Assembly (NCBI GenBank): GCA_004193205.1
Contig: RZUM01000010.1
Span: forward strand, 62,001 to 126,000
DNA length: 64,000 nt
Source of the DNA: Gordonia sediminis
GTDB taxonomy: Bacteria; Actinomycetota; Actinomycetes; Mycobacteriales; Mycobacteriaceae
Reading direction: 5' to 3'
A program made the position numbers and the translations under genes. Below the pieces are notes generated by a model. The model was not told the origin of the DNA. It did no database searches and saw only the letters and a list, made by a program, of their open reading frames with translations. Below, piece after piece: positions 23,082-31,833 of this stretch; the first letter of the stretch is position 1, and the number at the start of each line of letters is the position of its first letter.

Positions 23082-23420
23082 GTGGCCGATGTCGAGGTGT
23101 CGATCGACGCCGACGAGGTGCGCGAGGTCGTCGACTTCTACCGCCGCGCCGCGCGGGTCGTCGGTGCCACCGCCGGCGACCTCAATGCCCACGACCTGGG
23201 TTCGTGGGCGGTGGGCGAGGAGTATCGCGAACTCGGGGAGCGTTACCGGCAGATGGGGCGGGTCATCGCCGACCGGCTGACCGAGCAGGCGCGCGCGGCG
23301 GACCGGCTGGCCGAACATCTGCACCGCGGGATGACCGCGCTCATCGACACCGATGCGCAGGCCGCCCGCGACGTCTCCGGCGCTTACCGCCGGTTCTCCG
23401 GCGACGTGGGTCTGTCATGA
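23082..23420 (+). CDS. Small helical ESX-like protein (Rv3440c position)
   Basis: This 112-residue, mostly helical, charged protein has a helix-turn-helix hairpin shape: helix about 10-30, a turn with GSWAVGEEY (a Trp-x-Gly-like turn near residue 42), then a helix about 45-85. That resembles WXG100/EspC-like type VII substrates, and the downstream gene is of the Rv3439c type. No exact YxxxD/E secretion signal is obvious at the C-terminus. GTG start with a strong GGGGGGAGGG upstream. Function unknown. Confidence 0.7.
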   Translation: MADVEVSIDADEVREVVDFYRRAARVVGATAGDLNAHDLGSWAVGEEYRELGERYRQMGRVIADRLTEQARAADRLAEHLHRGMTALIDTDAQAARDVSGAYRRFSGDVGLS

Positions 23421-24460
23421 CCCGTTCGTCGGATTCGCTTGCGGTGCTTCGTGATCAGGCGGCCGCGGGGATCGAGGACCTCATCGACGTGCTCGCGCTC
23501 GGCGCGAGTATCGGAGTACAACGAACCCGGCCGGACGACATCCGCCGTCCATTCCGCGTGCTGCGCGGTTTCGATGTCTCGGGTATCGCCGACGACAGCC
23601 ATCGGTTGGCAGCCGCCTATCGCGCCGTCGCCGAACAACTCCACCGACTCCCCGAACAACAGGTCCGACTCGGCTGGGGCTGGGCCAGTGACTCCGGTGC
23701 CCAGGTCCTCGGGACGGTGGTGGACCATCAGCGTCGGGCGGAATCGGACCTCCACGTGCTGCGCACACTCTCGGATGCGACGGGTGCGGCCTCCGCCGGA
23801 ATCGATCAGCTGTTGCGGACCTGGTACCTCACCGTCGCCCGCCTGTCGGCGCCACTGGTGGCCGGTATCCCGCTGTCCGAGGTGCCCCAGGGGATCGTCA
23901 CGGGTCTGCTCCCGCCGTCGGTGATCGTCGACGACATCGCCTCGCGCGTGCACCTCTATTTCACCACCGCAAGGGCCACCGTCGACGGTGTGGAGGAGAT
24001 CCTGTCCCAGCTCGACCGCGCGACCGAAGGGATGGACATCGACCCCTATCCCGACGATTCTCCGTCGGCGCCGCTCCATGTCGTGGTCCCGAAGCCGCCC
24101 ACCGCACAGTCACCGCCCACCGCACAGTCACCGGCCGCGCAGTCGCCCGCTGCCGACTCACCCGCCGCCGAGTCGCCGATGCTCGCCGCCCCCGTCTTCC
24201 CGCCCGCACCGCTGACCGAGCCGTCGTCGCCGCCGGTCACACCGGAACCCGACGACGTCGACGTGCCGTTCCGGTTGTCGGATGTGCCCCGATCCACCGA
24301 TCACCCGGCCCGAGCCGCACCCGAGCCTCCCGCGCGTTCGATTCCCGAGCCGCCCACGGCCTACGCGTCCGAACCGCGCCCGAGCCGCCCGGTGCCCGAG
24401 GTCGAGACGGTCGACCCGTCCACCTCGACCGGTGACCTGGCCCTGGCCGGAGAGCAGTGA
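23417..24460 (+). CDS. Alanine/proline-rich hypothetical protein (Rv3439c-like)
   Basis: The 347-residue product has a helical N-terminal half (about 1-215: VLRDQAAAGIEDLIDVLALGASIG, repeated amphipathic helices, W-rich LGWGWASDSG) and a disordered Pro/Ser/Ala C-terminal half with short repeats of PPTAQSP and PAAESP type. Its ATG overlaps the stop of the preceding small gene (ATGA), and the pair recalls ESX partner genes (small helical protein plus larger proline-rich protein). It is not recognisable as a known enzyme. Confidence 0.7.
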   Translation: MTRSSDSLAVLRDQAAAGIEDLIDVLALGASIGVQRTRPDDIRRPFRVLRGFDVSGIADDSHRLAAAYRAVAEQLHRLPEQQVRLGWGWASDSGAQVLGTVVDHQRRAESDLHVLRTLSDATGAASAGIDQLLRTWYLTVARLSAPLVAGIPLSEVPQGIVTGLLPPSVIVDDIASRVHLYFTTARATVDGVEEILSQLDRATEGMDIDPYPDDSPSAPLHVVVPKPPTAQSPPTAQSPAAQSPAADSPAAESPMLAAPVFPPAPLTEPSSPPVTPEPDDVDVPFRLSDVPRSTDHPARAAPEPPARSIPEPPTAYASEPRPSRPVPEVETVDPSTSTGDLALAGEQ

Positions 24461-24485
24461 TGAGTTCGATCCCCGGAGGGCACCG

Positions 24486-24716
24486 ATGAACCTGGCCGAC
24501 CAGATCGAGGCCGTGGCACGCCGGGCCACGCGTGACGTCGTCGCCGCCTCCCACGAGTTCTCCGAGACCCAACGCAGGCTCACCGCCGAACTCGCCGAAT
24601 TCCGGGTGGTGCATCACTACGTTCCGGCCGACCCGGACGACGGGACCGAGGACGCGACCGAGGACGCGACCGCCGTGTCCGAGGCCGGTCCCCGATCTTG
24701 CGCTCCGGCCGAATAG
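24486..24716 (+). CDS. Small hypothetical protein
   Basis: A 76-codon frame starts ATG 24486 with GGAGG (24474-24478) at a good distance. The product, MNLADQIEAVARRATRDVV..., is a predicted amphipathic helix pair followed by a short acidic repeat (DGTEDATEDATAV). It fills the space between the Rv3439c-like gene and the next gene and is in the same direction. No family was recognised; coding status rests on the ribosome binding site and the non-random helical composition. Confidence 0.5.
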   Translation: MNLADQIEAVARRATRDVVAASHEFSETQRRLTAELAEFRVVHHYVPADPDDGTEDATEDATAVSEAGPRSCAPAE

Positions 24717-24726
24717 GCTTACGGCT

Positions 24727-25668
24727 GTGCCGGACACCAGATCAGTGCGGAAATCCAGGGCGTTCAAGCCGTCGCGATCGCCCGACAAATTGCTGTCCGA
24801 GGTGACCCGGCGGGGTCCCCATCGCGTCCTGCGGGGGGATCTGGGCATCGTCGGGATGCCGGGTCAGGTCTTCGCCCCGAACAGCGGCCGGGGCCTACCG
24901 GCGATCGCGTTCGGGCATGCGTGGCGCGCGGACCATCGCCGCTATCGCGATCTCCTGTGGCACCTGGCCTCCTGGGGTTTCGTCGTGGTCGCACCCGACG
25001 GCAACTCCGGCGTATTGGCGTCGGACGCCGGCCACGCCGCCGATCTGCGCGCGGCCCTCGGGATCGTCTCGCACGTGACGCTCGGGCTCGGTGCGGTGAC
25101 CGTCGACCCCGACCGCATCGGACTGGCCGGACACGGGTTCGGGGCGTCCGCAGCGGTACTCGCCGCCGCCGACGAGCAGATCCTGGGACAACCCGCGCCC
25201 GCGGTCACCGGGGTCGCGGCCCTCTTCCCGGCGCCCACCACGTCGATCCTGCGGCCGGCCGCGGAATTGGTCCGTGCACCCGGGCTGATCGTGGCCGGTG
25301 CCGCCGAGTTGGACACGATCGATGCCAACGCGTTGCCGCTGGCCAAGGTGTACGGCGGCGATGTGGTGTTGCGCACGGTCTCCAAGGGATCCGCCGGCGG
25401 CCTGCTCGAGCGACGCACCGTCGGTTCGTACCTCGGGGTGTCCAACGGCGCCGATCGCGGCCTACACGCGCTCGTGCGTGCCGTGTGCACTGGATTTCTG
25501 CTGCACACGGTGGCCGGGGACCGTGAATATCAGGCGTTCGCCGACCCGGCGGCGACGTTCAAACGTCTCGGGGTCGTGGACCTCGACCACCCGCCGGTCA
25601 CCGAGATCGACCCCATCTCCCGGCTGCTGGGTGCGAAACCACACAAGCGACGCGCTCTGAAGCGCTGA
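24727..25668 (+). CDS. Alpha/beta-hydrolase-fold protein lacking the nucleophile serine
   Basis: The 313-residue protein has the layout of a dienelactone/acetyl-xylan-esterase-type hydrolase: PAIAFGHAWRADHRRYRDLLWHLASWGFVVVAPDG, then DPDRIGLAGHGFGASAAVLAA. In active relatives the last motif is GHSxG; here the nucleophile position (Gly137) is glycine. It is therefore probably a non-catalytic member. TAGGCT (24714-24719) lies 7 nt before the GTG start, suggesting a leaderless mRNA. It occupies the Rv3438 position before glmS; its role is unknown. Confidence 0.8.
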   Translation: MPDTRSVRKSRAFKPSRSPDKLLSEVTRRGPHRVLRGDLGIVGMPGQVFAPNSGRGLPAIAFGHAWRADHRRYRDLLWHLASWGFVVVAPDGNSGVLASDAGHAADLRAALGIVSHVTLGLGAVTVDPDRIGLAGHGFGASAAVLAAADEQILGQPAPAVTGVAALFPAPTTSILRPAAELVRAPGLIVAGAAELDTIDANALPLAKVYGGDVVLRTVSKGSAGGLLERRTVGSYLGVSNGADRGLHALVRAVCTGFLLHTVAGDREYQAFADPAATFKRLGVVDLDHPPVTEIDPISRLLGAKPHKRRALKR

Positions 25669-25691
25669 GAACCCCGGTACGCTGACTGTCT

Positions 25692-27554
25692 ATGTGCGGA
25701 ATCGTCGGATACGTGGGGCAGCGCGACGCGCTGGATATCGTCATCGAGGCCCTGCGGCGGATGGAATACCGGGGCTATGACTCTGCCGGCGTGGCGATCC
25801 TCGACGGTCACGGGCACACCGCCATCGAGAAGAAGGCCGGTCGCCTGGAGAACCTGGACAAGCAGATCGCCACGGTCGGACGGCAGAGCCTGGCCGGCAA
25901 CACCGGCATGGGACACACCCGATGGGCGACCCACGGTCAGCCGACCGACCGCAACGCGCACCCGCACGTCAGCTCCGACGGGTCGATCGCGGTGGTCCAC
26001 AACGGGATCATCGAGAACTATGCCGTGCTGCGCACCGAACTCGAGGAGTCCGGGGTCGAGTTCAGCTCCGACACCGACACCGAGACCGCGGTGCACCTCG
26101 TCGAGCGCGAGTACACCTCAGGGCCCACCGCGGGTGACTTCGTGGCGAGCGCCTACGCTGCGCTGCGCCGCCTCGAGGGCGCCTTCACGCTGGTCTTCAC
26201 CCACTCGTTTCATCCGGGCACCATCGTCGCCGCCCGACGCTCGACGCCGCTCGTCGTCGGCGTCGGCGACGGAGAGATGTTCCTCAGCTCCGATGTGACC
26301 GCGTTCATCGAGCACACGCGCGAGGCGGTCGAACTCGGACAGGACCAGGTCGTAGTGATCACCGCGGACAGCTACACGATCACCGACTTCGACGGACAGC
26401 CCAGCGCCGGCAAACCCTTCCACATCGACTGGGATCTCGCCGCCGCCGAGAAGGGTGGCTACGACTTCTTCATGCTGAAGGAGATCGCCGAGCAGCCCGC
26501 GGCCCTCGCGGACACGTTGCTCGGGCACCTCGAGGGCGGACGCATCGTCCTCGACGAGCAGCGTCTGACCGACGACGACCTGCGCGACGTCGACAAGGTC
26601 TTCGTCGTCGCCTGCGGCACCGCCTACAACGCCGGACTGCTCGCCAAGTATGCGATCGAGCACTGGACCCGGCTGCCCGTCGAGGTCGAACTCGCCAGCG
26701 AGTTCCGTTATCGCGACCCGGTGCTCGACCGCTCCACCCTGGTCGTGGCGATCTCGCAGTCGGGAGAGACCGCCGACACGCTCGAGGCGGTCCGCCACGC
26801 GAAGGGGCAGAAGGCGCGGGTGCTGGCCATCTGCAACACCAACGGCGCGCAGATCCCGCGCGAGTCCGACGCGGTGCTCTACACGCACGCCGGACCCGAG
26901 ATCGGTGTCGCATCGACCAAGTGCTTCCTCGCCCAGATCGTCGCCGCCTACCTGGTGGGTCTGGCGCTCGCGCAGGCGCGGGGCACGAAGTACACCGACG
27001 AGGTGGCCCGCGAGTTCGCGGCGATGGAGGCGATGTCCGACGCGGTCACCGAGGTGCTCGGCACGATGGAGCCGGTCGGCGAGCTGGCCCGCTCGCTCGC
27101 CCATCACGACACCATCCTGTTCATCGGCCGCCATGTCGGGTATCCCGTCGCCCTCGAGGGAGCACTGAAGCTCAAGGAACTCGCCTACATCCACGCCGAG
27201 GGGTTCGCGGCCGGTGAGTTGAAGCACGGGCCGATCGCGCTGATTGAGGACGGACTGCCGGTCATCATCGTGATGCCGTCGGCGGACGGTCGCGCGATCC
27301 TGCACTCGAAGATGGTCAGCAACATCCGCGAGATCCAGGCCCGCGGCGCCCGCACCATCGTCATCTGCGAGGAAGACGACCTGTCGGCGCGGTCGGTGGC
27401 CGACCACTTCATCCCGATCCCGAAGGTGCCGACACTGCTACAGCCGCTGGTGTCCACGGTCCCGCTACAGGTGTTCGCGGCCACCGTCGCCCAGGAACGC
27501 GGCTATGACGTCGACAAGCCGCGCAACCTCGCCAAGTCCGTCACCGTCGAGTAG
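25692..27554 (+). CDS. glmS: Glutamine-fructose-6-phosphate aminotransferase (isomerizing)
   Basis: GlmS makes glucosamine-6-phosphate from fructose-6-phosphate and glutamine, the entry to amino-sugar and peptidoglycan synthesis. The 620-residue product has the N-terminal Cys nucleophile (MCGIVGYVG, Cys2), the glutaminase loop HTRWATHG, two SIS domains (VVAISQSGETADT; LFIGRHVGYPVALEGALKLKE) and the C-terminal NLAKSVTVE. ATG 25692 follows TACGCT (25678-25683) by 8 nt, consistent with leaderless transcription. No glmS ribozyme is present. Confidence 0.96.
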   Translation: MCGIVGYVGQRDALDIVIEALRRMEYRGYDSAGVAILDGHGHTAIEKKAGRLENLDKQIATVGRQSLAGNTGMGHTRWATHGQPTDRNAHPHVSSDGSIAVVHNGIIENYAVLRTELEESGVEFSSDTDTETAVHLVEREYTSGPTAGDFVASAYAALRRLEGAFTLVFTHSFHPGTIVAARRSTPLVVGVGDGEMFLSSDVTAFIEHTREAVELGQDQVVVITADSYTITDFDGQPSAGKPFHIDWDLAAAEKGGYDFFMLKEIAEQPAALADTLLGHLEGGRIVLDEQRLTDDDLRDVDKVFVVACGTAYNAGLLAKYAIEHWTRLPVEVELASEFRYRDPVLDRSTLVVAISQSGETADTLEAVRHAKGQKARVLAICNTNGAQIPRESDAVLYTHAGPEIGVASTKCFLAQIVAAYLVGLALAQARGTKYTDEVAREFAAMEAMSDAVTEVLGTMEPVGELARSLAHHDTILFIGRHVGYPVALEGALKLKELAYIHAEGFAAGELKHGPIALIEDGLPVIIVMPSADGRAILHSKMVSNIREIQARGARTIVICEEDDLSARSVADHFIPIPKVPTLLQPLVSTVPLQVFAATVAQERGYDVDKPRNLAKSVTVE

Positions 27555-27565
27555 GCCGGCCGGCG

Positions 27566-29020
27566 ATGCCGATTCGCTATCTCACCGCCGACGCCGTCCG
27601 GGAGGCCGAGCACGCCGCCGGTGACCTGCTGGCGAACGGCACGCTGATGCGTCGGGCGTCGGCCGGGGTGGCCGATGTCGTGGCCGGCGAACTGAACCGC
27701 ACGGGCGGCTGCTACGGCCGCCGTGTCGGCATCGTCGTGGGCGCCGGGGACAACGGCGGTGACGCGCTGTTCGCCGGTGCCCGACTGGCGAGACGCGGTG
27801 TCGCCTGCAGCGCCGTCCTGCTCGCCCCCGACAAGGCCCATCCCGCCGGGCTGCACGCGTTCCGACGATCGGGTGGCCGGGTCGTCGACCTGCTGCCGGG
27901 TGACCTCGACGTGGTGATCGACGGGGTCGTCGGGATCGGGGGGCGCGGGCCACTGAGACCGGCCGCCGCCGCGGTGTTCGCGGCGCTCACCCCACCCGCC
28001 GACGGTGGGCCGCGGATCGTCGCCGTCGACCTCCCGTCGGGGGTCGACGCCGACACCGGCCTCGTGAACGATCCGGCCGTGAGAGCGTCGGTCACCGTCA
28101 CCTTCGGAATGCCGCGCCATGTGCATCTGTTGGCCGCCCCGCAGTGCGGACGCGTCGAGGTCGTCGACATCGGTATCGACGCACCCGACAAGTCGGGGAC
28201 CGGGCCGTGGCTGGCGGAACTGACCGATGGCGAGGTCGCCGAGCTGTGGCCGGTGCCCGGCCCCGAAGACGACAAGTACACGCAGGGTGTCGTCGGCATC
28301 GTCGCCGGATCGTCGCGGTATCCGGGCGCGGCCATCCTCGCCTCCGGCGCCGCCGTCACGGCGACGTCGGGGATGACCCGCTACGTCGGCACCGCGGCCG
28401 ACGAGGTGGTCACCCATTTCCCCGAGGTGGTGGCGGCGCGGACCATCGCCGATGCGGGACGGGTGCAGGCGTGGGCTGTCGGACCGGGCATGGGGACCGA
28501 CGACGCGGCCCTCTCAGTACTCGCCGAGGTCCTCGCCACCGATCTCCCGGTACTCGTGGACGCCGACGGACTGACCCTGCTGGCCGCCCACCCGGACCTG
28601 GCCATCGGGCGCACCGCGCCCACGCTGCTGACCCCGCACGCGGGTGAATTCGCGCGACTCGCCGGCCGCGAGGTCGGGCCCGACCGGTTGGGGGCGGCGG
28701 CCGAGCTGGCGCGGCGATGGCAGGTGACGGTGCTGCTCAAGGGTCGTGTCACACTGGTCGCCGACCCGTCCGGTGAGGTGCTGGGCAACGACGCGGCCGC
28801 CTCGTGGGCGGCCACCGCCGGCGCCGGGGACGTGCTGTCGGGGATCGCCGGGGCACTGCTCGCCGGCGGGCTCGACCCGCGCCCGGCCGGGGCCGCCGCA
28901 GCGCGCGTCCACGCCCGGGCCGCGCAGCTGGCCGCCCGCGGCGCCCCGATCGGGGCGTCGAACCTGCTGGCCGCGGTGCGCCCGGCGATCCGCGCCCTGC
29001 TCGAGTCCCGCACACTCTGA
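27566..29020 (+). CDS. nnrD: Bifunctional NAD(P)HX epimerase / ADP-dependent NAD(P)HX dehydratase
   Basis: This enzyme repairs hydrated NADH and NADPH. The N-terminal YjeF_N domain (about 1-215, with VGIVVGAGDNGGDALFAGARLA) is the epimerase. The C-terminal ribokinase-like domain (about 230-480, with DADGLTLL, LLTPHAGEFARL and the AATAGAGDVLSGIAG loop with its catalytic Asp) is the dehydratase. The 484-residue length fits the fused form. It begins 11 nt after glmS and is probably in its operon. Confidence 0.93.
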   Translation: MPIRYLTADAVREAEHAAGDLLANGTLMRRASAGVADVVAGELNRTGGCYGRRVGIVVGAGDNGGDALFAGARLARRGVACSAVLLAPDKAHPAGLHAFRRSGGRVVDLLPGDLDVVIDGVVGIGGRGPLRPAAAAVFAALTPPADGGPRIVAVDLPSGVDADTGLVNDPAVRASVTVTFGMPRHVHLLAAPQCGRVEVVDIGIDAPDKSGTGPWLAELTDGEVAELWPVPGPEDDKYTQGVVGIVAGSSRYPGAAILASGAAVTATSGMTRYVGTAADEVVTHFPEVVAARTIADAGRVQAWAVGPGMGTDDAALSVLAEVLATDLPVLVDADGLTLLAAHPDLAIGRTAPTLLTPHAGEFARLAGREVGPDRLGAAAELARRWQVTVLLKGRVTLVADPSGEVLGNDAAASWAATAGAGDVLSGIAGALLAGGLDPRPAGAAAARVHARAAQLAARGAPIGASNLLAAVRPAIRALLESRTL

Positions 29021-29112
29021 CCCACCATGCGTCGACGTGCGCGTCTCACCGTCGAGCGTGCACAGAACACCCGGCCCGCACGTGCGAAATCCACTCGTCG
29101 ACATCTGGGACA

Positions 29113-30255
29113 ATGGACGCGATGACCTCTTCCGCCCTGACCGCAACCATCGATCTCGATGCCATTGCCAACAACGTCGACGTCCTGCGCACCGCCGCGC
29201 GGGCCGATGTGTTGGCCGTGGTGAAGGCCGACGCCTACGGACACGGAGCCGTACCGGTGGCCCGAGCCGCGCTCGCGGCCGGCGCGACCGAGCTCGGTGT
29301 GGCCCACATCGCGGAGGCCCTCGCGTTACGGACCGAGGGCATCACCGCACACCTCACCGCCTGGCTGCACAGTCCCGGCGCCGACTTCGATGCGGCGATC
29401 GCCCACGACATCGACATCGCGATCTCCTCCCGACGACAACTCGACGCCGTCGCCGCGGCCGCCCGTCGCCGGTCCACGACCGCGACGGTGACCGTCAAGG
29501 TCGACACCGGGCTCAACCGCAGCGGTGTCGCCGTCGACGAATGGGCCGATTTCGCCGACGCGCTGGCCAAGGCCCGCGCCGACGGTGCGGTCACGGTCCG
29601 CGCGATCATGTGTCACCTCGCGCGTGGCGACGAACCGGACCATCCCCTGAACTCGCAGCAGGCCGACCGGCTCGACGCCGCGGCGGCGGACCTGCGACGT
29701 CTGGGTGCCGGGCCCGAGGTGATGCATATCGCCAATTCGCCTGCCGCGCTGACCCGGCCGGACCTGGCGCGCGACCTGATCCGTCCCGGGATCGCGCTCT
29801 ACGGTCGCACCCCGGTACCCGCGCGCGGTGATTTCGGCCTCGTACCCGCGATGACACTGACCGCCGAGGTCGCGCTGGTAAAGAAACTTGCTGCCGGGCA
29901 AGGTGTTTCGTACTCCCATACCTGGATCGCCCCACAGGATACGACGATCGCGGTCCTTCCCGCCGGTTACGCCGACGGTGTTCCGCGGTTGCTGTCGGGC
30001 CGGTTCGCCGTCCGGATCGGCGCACGATCCTTCCCGGGGGTGGGACGAATCTGCATGGACCAGTTGGTGATCGACCTCGGTCCCGACGGTGGTGGGGTGC
30101 GTGAGGGTGATCGCGCGGAACTGTTCGGCACCGGACATGGCGGTGCACCGTCGGCCAAGGACTGGGCCGACGCCATCGGCACCATCGACTACGAGATCAT
30201 CTCGGGCATCGGTGCACGCGCCACCCGGGAGTACGTGGGCGGTGACCGTGGATAG
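29113..30255 (+). CDS. alr: Alanine racemase
   Basis: Alr interconverts L- and D-alanine with pyridoxal phosphate and supplies D-Ala for peptidoglycan. The product (380 residues from ATG 29113, or 377 from ATG 29122) has the PLP lysine in VVKADAYGHGA (Lys about 38), KVDTGLNRSG, RPGIALYG, and the catalytic Tyr in GVSYSHTW, plus GRICMDQLVIDL. Start choice between the two ATGs is open. Its 3' end overlaps the next gene by up to 14 bp. Confidence 0.93.
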   Translation: MDAMTSSALTATIDLDAIANNVDVLRTAARADVLAVVKADAYGHGAVPVARAALAAGATELGVAHIAEALALRTEGITAHLTAWLHSPGADFDAAIAHDIDIAISSRRQLDAVAAAARRRSTTATVTVKVDTGLNRSGVAVDEWADFADALAKARADGAVTVRAIMCHLARGDEPDHPLNSQQADRLDAAAADLRRLGAGPEVMHIANSPAALTRPDLARDLIRPGIALYGRTPVPARGDFGLVPAMTLTAEVALVKKLAAGQGVSYSHTWIAPQDTTIAVLPAGYADGVPRLLSGRFAVRIGARSFPGVGRICMDQLVIDLGPDGGGVREGDRAELFGTGHGGAPSAKDWADAIGTIDYEIISGIGARATREYVGGDRG

Positions 30256-31375
30256 AACCGAACGCGTCGGTTGGCTCGCCGGGGCCACCGGTGTCGCGGC
30301 GCTCGGGGCTGTCGCCGCCGGTGGAGTCGCCCGCAACGTCACCCGACGGCGACCCGCCGGAGGAACGGATCCCTTTGCCGGAGTGGACTACACCACCATC
30401 TACGACGATGACGCCCTCACGGTGACCACCGACGACGGCATCGCGCTGGCGGTTCGGACGGTGCTCACCGGCCCCGCCGCGGACGAGGGTGTCGCTCCGG
30501 AATTGACCGTCGTGTTCATCCACGGATTCAGCCTCCGGATGGCGAGCTGGCACTTCCAGCGCTACGAATTGGCGCAGCGGTGGCGAGATCGTCCGGTCCG
30601 GCTGGTCTTCTTCGATCATCGTGGGCACGGTCGCAGCGGTCATGCGCCCGCCGACTCGTGCACCATCGGTCGGCTCGCCGACGACACGGCCGCGGTGATC
30701 CGGGCCGTCGCGCCGACGGGACCGGTTGTGCTGGTGGGTCATTCGATGGGCGGGATGTCAGTGATGGGACTGGCCCGGCGGCAGCCGGCCCTCTTCGGGG
30801 CGGACGGCCGGGTGACCGGTGTCGCGCTGGTGGCGACGGCCTCCCGCGACATCACCGAAGAGGGGCTCGGCGAGGGGCTGACCAATCCTCTGCTCGACGC
30901 GTTCCGCATGTCGGTGCGTCACGCACCCGGCCTCGTCAGCGCCGGCCGCGGCATCACCCGCATGGCACTCGAACCGGTACTGGTGGCCGCGAGTTTCGGC
31001 CCCGACTTCCACAGCCCCGCCGCGGGACGGGCGGTGGAGAAGATGATCCAGAACACCCCGATCGAGACCATCGTGAACTTCCTGCACGCCCTCGAGAACC
31101 ACGACGAGTCCACCGCTCTGCCGGTGCTGGCCCAGGTTCCGTCGGTCGTCGTCTGCGGAAACCAGGACCGTCTCACCCCGCTGCCGAAATCCGTGCACAT
31201 GTATGCCGAACTCGGCTCCGAGTCGAGGCTGGTAGTGGTGAAGGGGGCGGGCCACATGGTGCAGATGGAGCAGCCCGAGGTGGTGACCGACGCGATCGCC
31301 GATCTGGTCGAGCGGGCACACGTCGCGGCACCGCAACCCCGGCGCCGCTGGTGGCGGAAGAAGGTCGCCCGGTGA
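30242..31375 (+). CDS. Alpha/beta hydrolase with N-terminal membrane anchor
   Basis: The product (about 377 residues) has an N-terminal hydrophobic segment (VGWLAGATGVAALGAVAAGGVA, about 9-30) and an alpha/beta-hydrolase domain with oxyanion HGFSLR, nucleophile elbow GHSMGG (Ser about 168), acid in CGNQDRLTP and the His in GAGHMVQME, a full triad. It resembles haloperoxidase/epoxide-hydrolase-like hydrolases; substrate unknown. It lies between alr and tsaE with overlaps on both sides (GTG 30242 or 30248 inside alr; GTGA with tsaE). A basic tail (RRRWWRKK) ends the protein. Confidence 0.85.
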   Translation: MTVDRTERVGWLAGATGVAALGAVAAGGVARNVTRRRPAGGTDPFAGVDYTTIYDDDALTVTTDDGIALAVRTVLTGPAADEGVAPELTVVFIHGFSLRMASWHFQRYELAQRWRDRPVRLVFFDHRGHGRSGHAPADSCTIGRLADDTAAVIRAVAPTGPVVLVGHSMGGMSVMGLARRQPALFGADGRVTGVALVATASRDITEEGLGEGLTNPLLDAFRMSVRHAPGLVSAGRGITRMALEPVLVAASFGPDFHSPAAGRAVEKMIQNTPIETIVNFLHALENHDESTALPVLAQVPSVVVCGNQDRLTPLPKSVHMYAELGSESRLVVVKGAGHMVQMEQPEVVTDAIADLVERAHVAAPQPRRRWWRKKVAR

Positions 31376-31833
31376 TCGGTTCGGTCAAGCCGGGTATCGC
31401 GGGCGCGCGGACACTGCCCGAGGTCGGTGACACAGAGGCGTTGGGACGGGAGCTGGCCGACGTCTTGGCGGCCGGTGACCTGGTGATCCTCGACGGTCCG
31501 CTGGGCGCGGGCAAGACGGCGCTCGCGCGCGGGATCGCCGCCGGACTCGGCGTGGCGGGTCGCGTGTCGTCGCCGACGTTCATCATCGCCCGCGAACATC
31601 GTCCGGGCCGGCCCGGACGGCCCGGCATGATCCATGTGGACGCCTACCGACTCGGCGGGCTCGAGGAACTCGATGCGCTCGACCTCGATACCGACCTGGC
31701 CGACTCGGTCGTCGTGGTGGAGTGGGGCGAAGGTGTCGCCGAGCGGCTGACCGACCGTCACCTGGTGGTCCGGCTCCGTCGCCAACCGGACTCCGAAGTC
31801 CGTCGCGCGGAATGGGAATGGGTGAATCACTGA
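31372..31833 (+). CDS. tsaE: tRNA t6A synthesis ATPase TsaE
   Basis: TsaE (153 residues) is the ATPase that works with TsaB and TsaD to place threonylcarbamoyl on A37 of tRNAs reading ANN codons. The P-loop DGPLGAGKTALARGI is at about 41-55, followed by VSSPTFIIAREH and the MIHVDAYRLGGLEEL segment typical of the YjeE family, and VVVEWGEG. The GTG start overlaps the hydrolase stop (GTGA). Start of the run tsaE-tsaB-rimI-tsaD. Confidence 0.94.
   Translation: MIGSVKPGIAGARTLPEVGDTEALGRELADVLAAGDLVILDGPLGAGKTALARGIAAGLGVAGRVSSPTFIIAREHRPGRPGRPGMIHVDAYRLGGLEELDALDLDTDLADSVVVVEWGEGVAERLTDRHLVVRLRRQPDSEVRRAEWEWVNH

Noticed and set aside
25669-25691. glmS ribozyme
   Set aside because: Only 23 bp separate the previous stop from glmS; no room for the ribozyme, which is a Firmicutes element.
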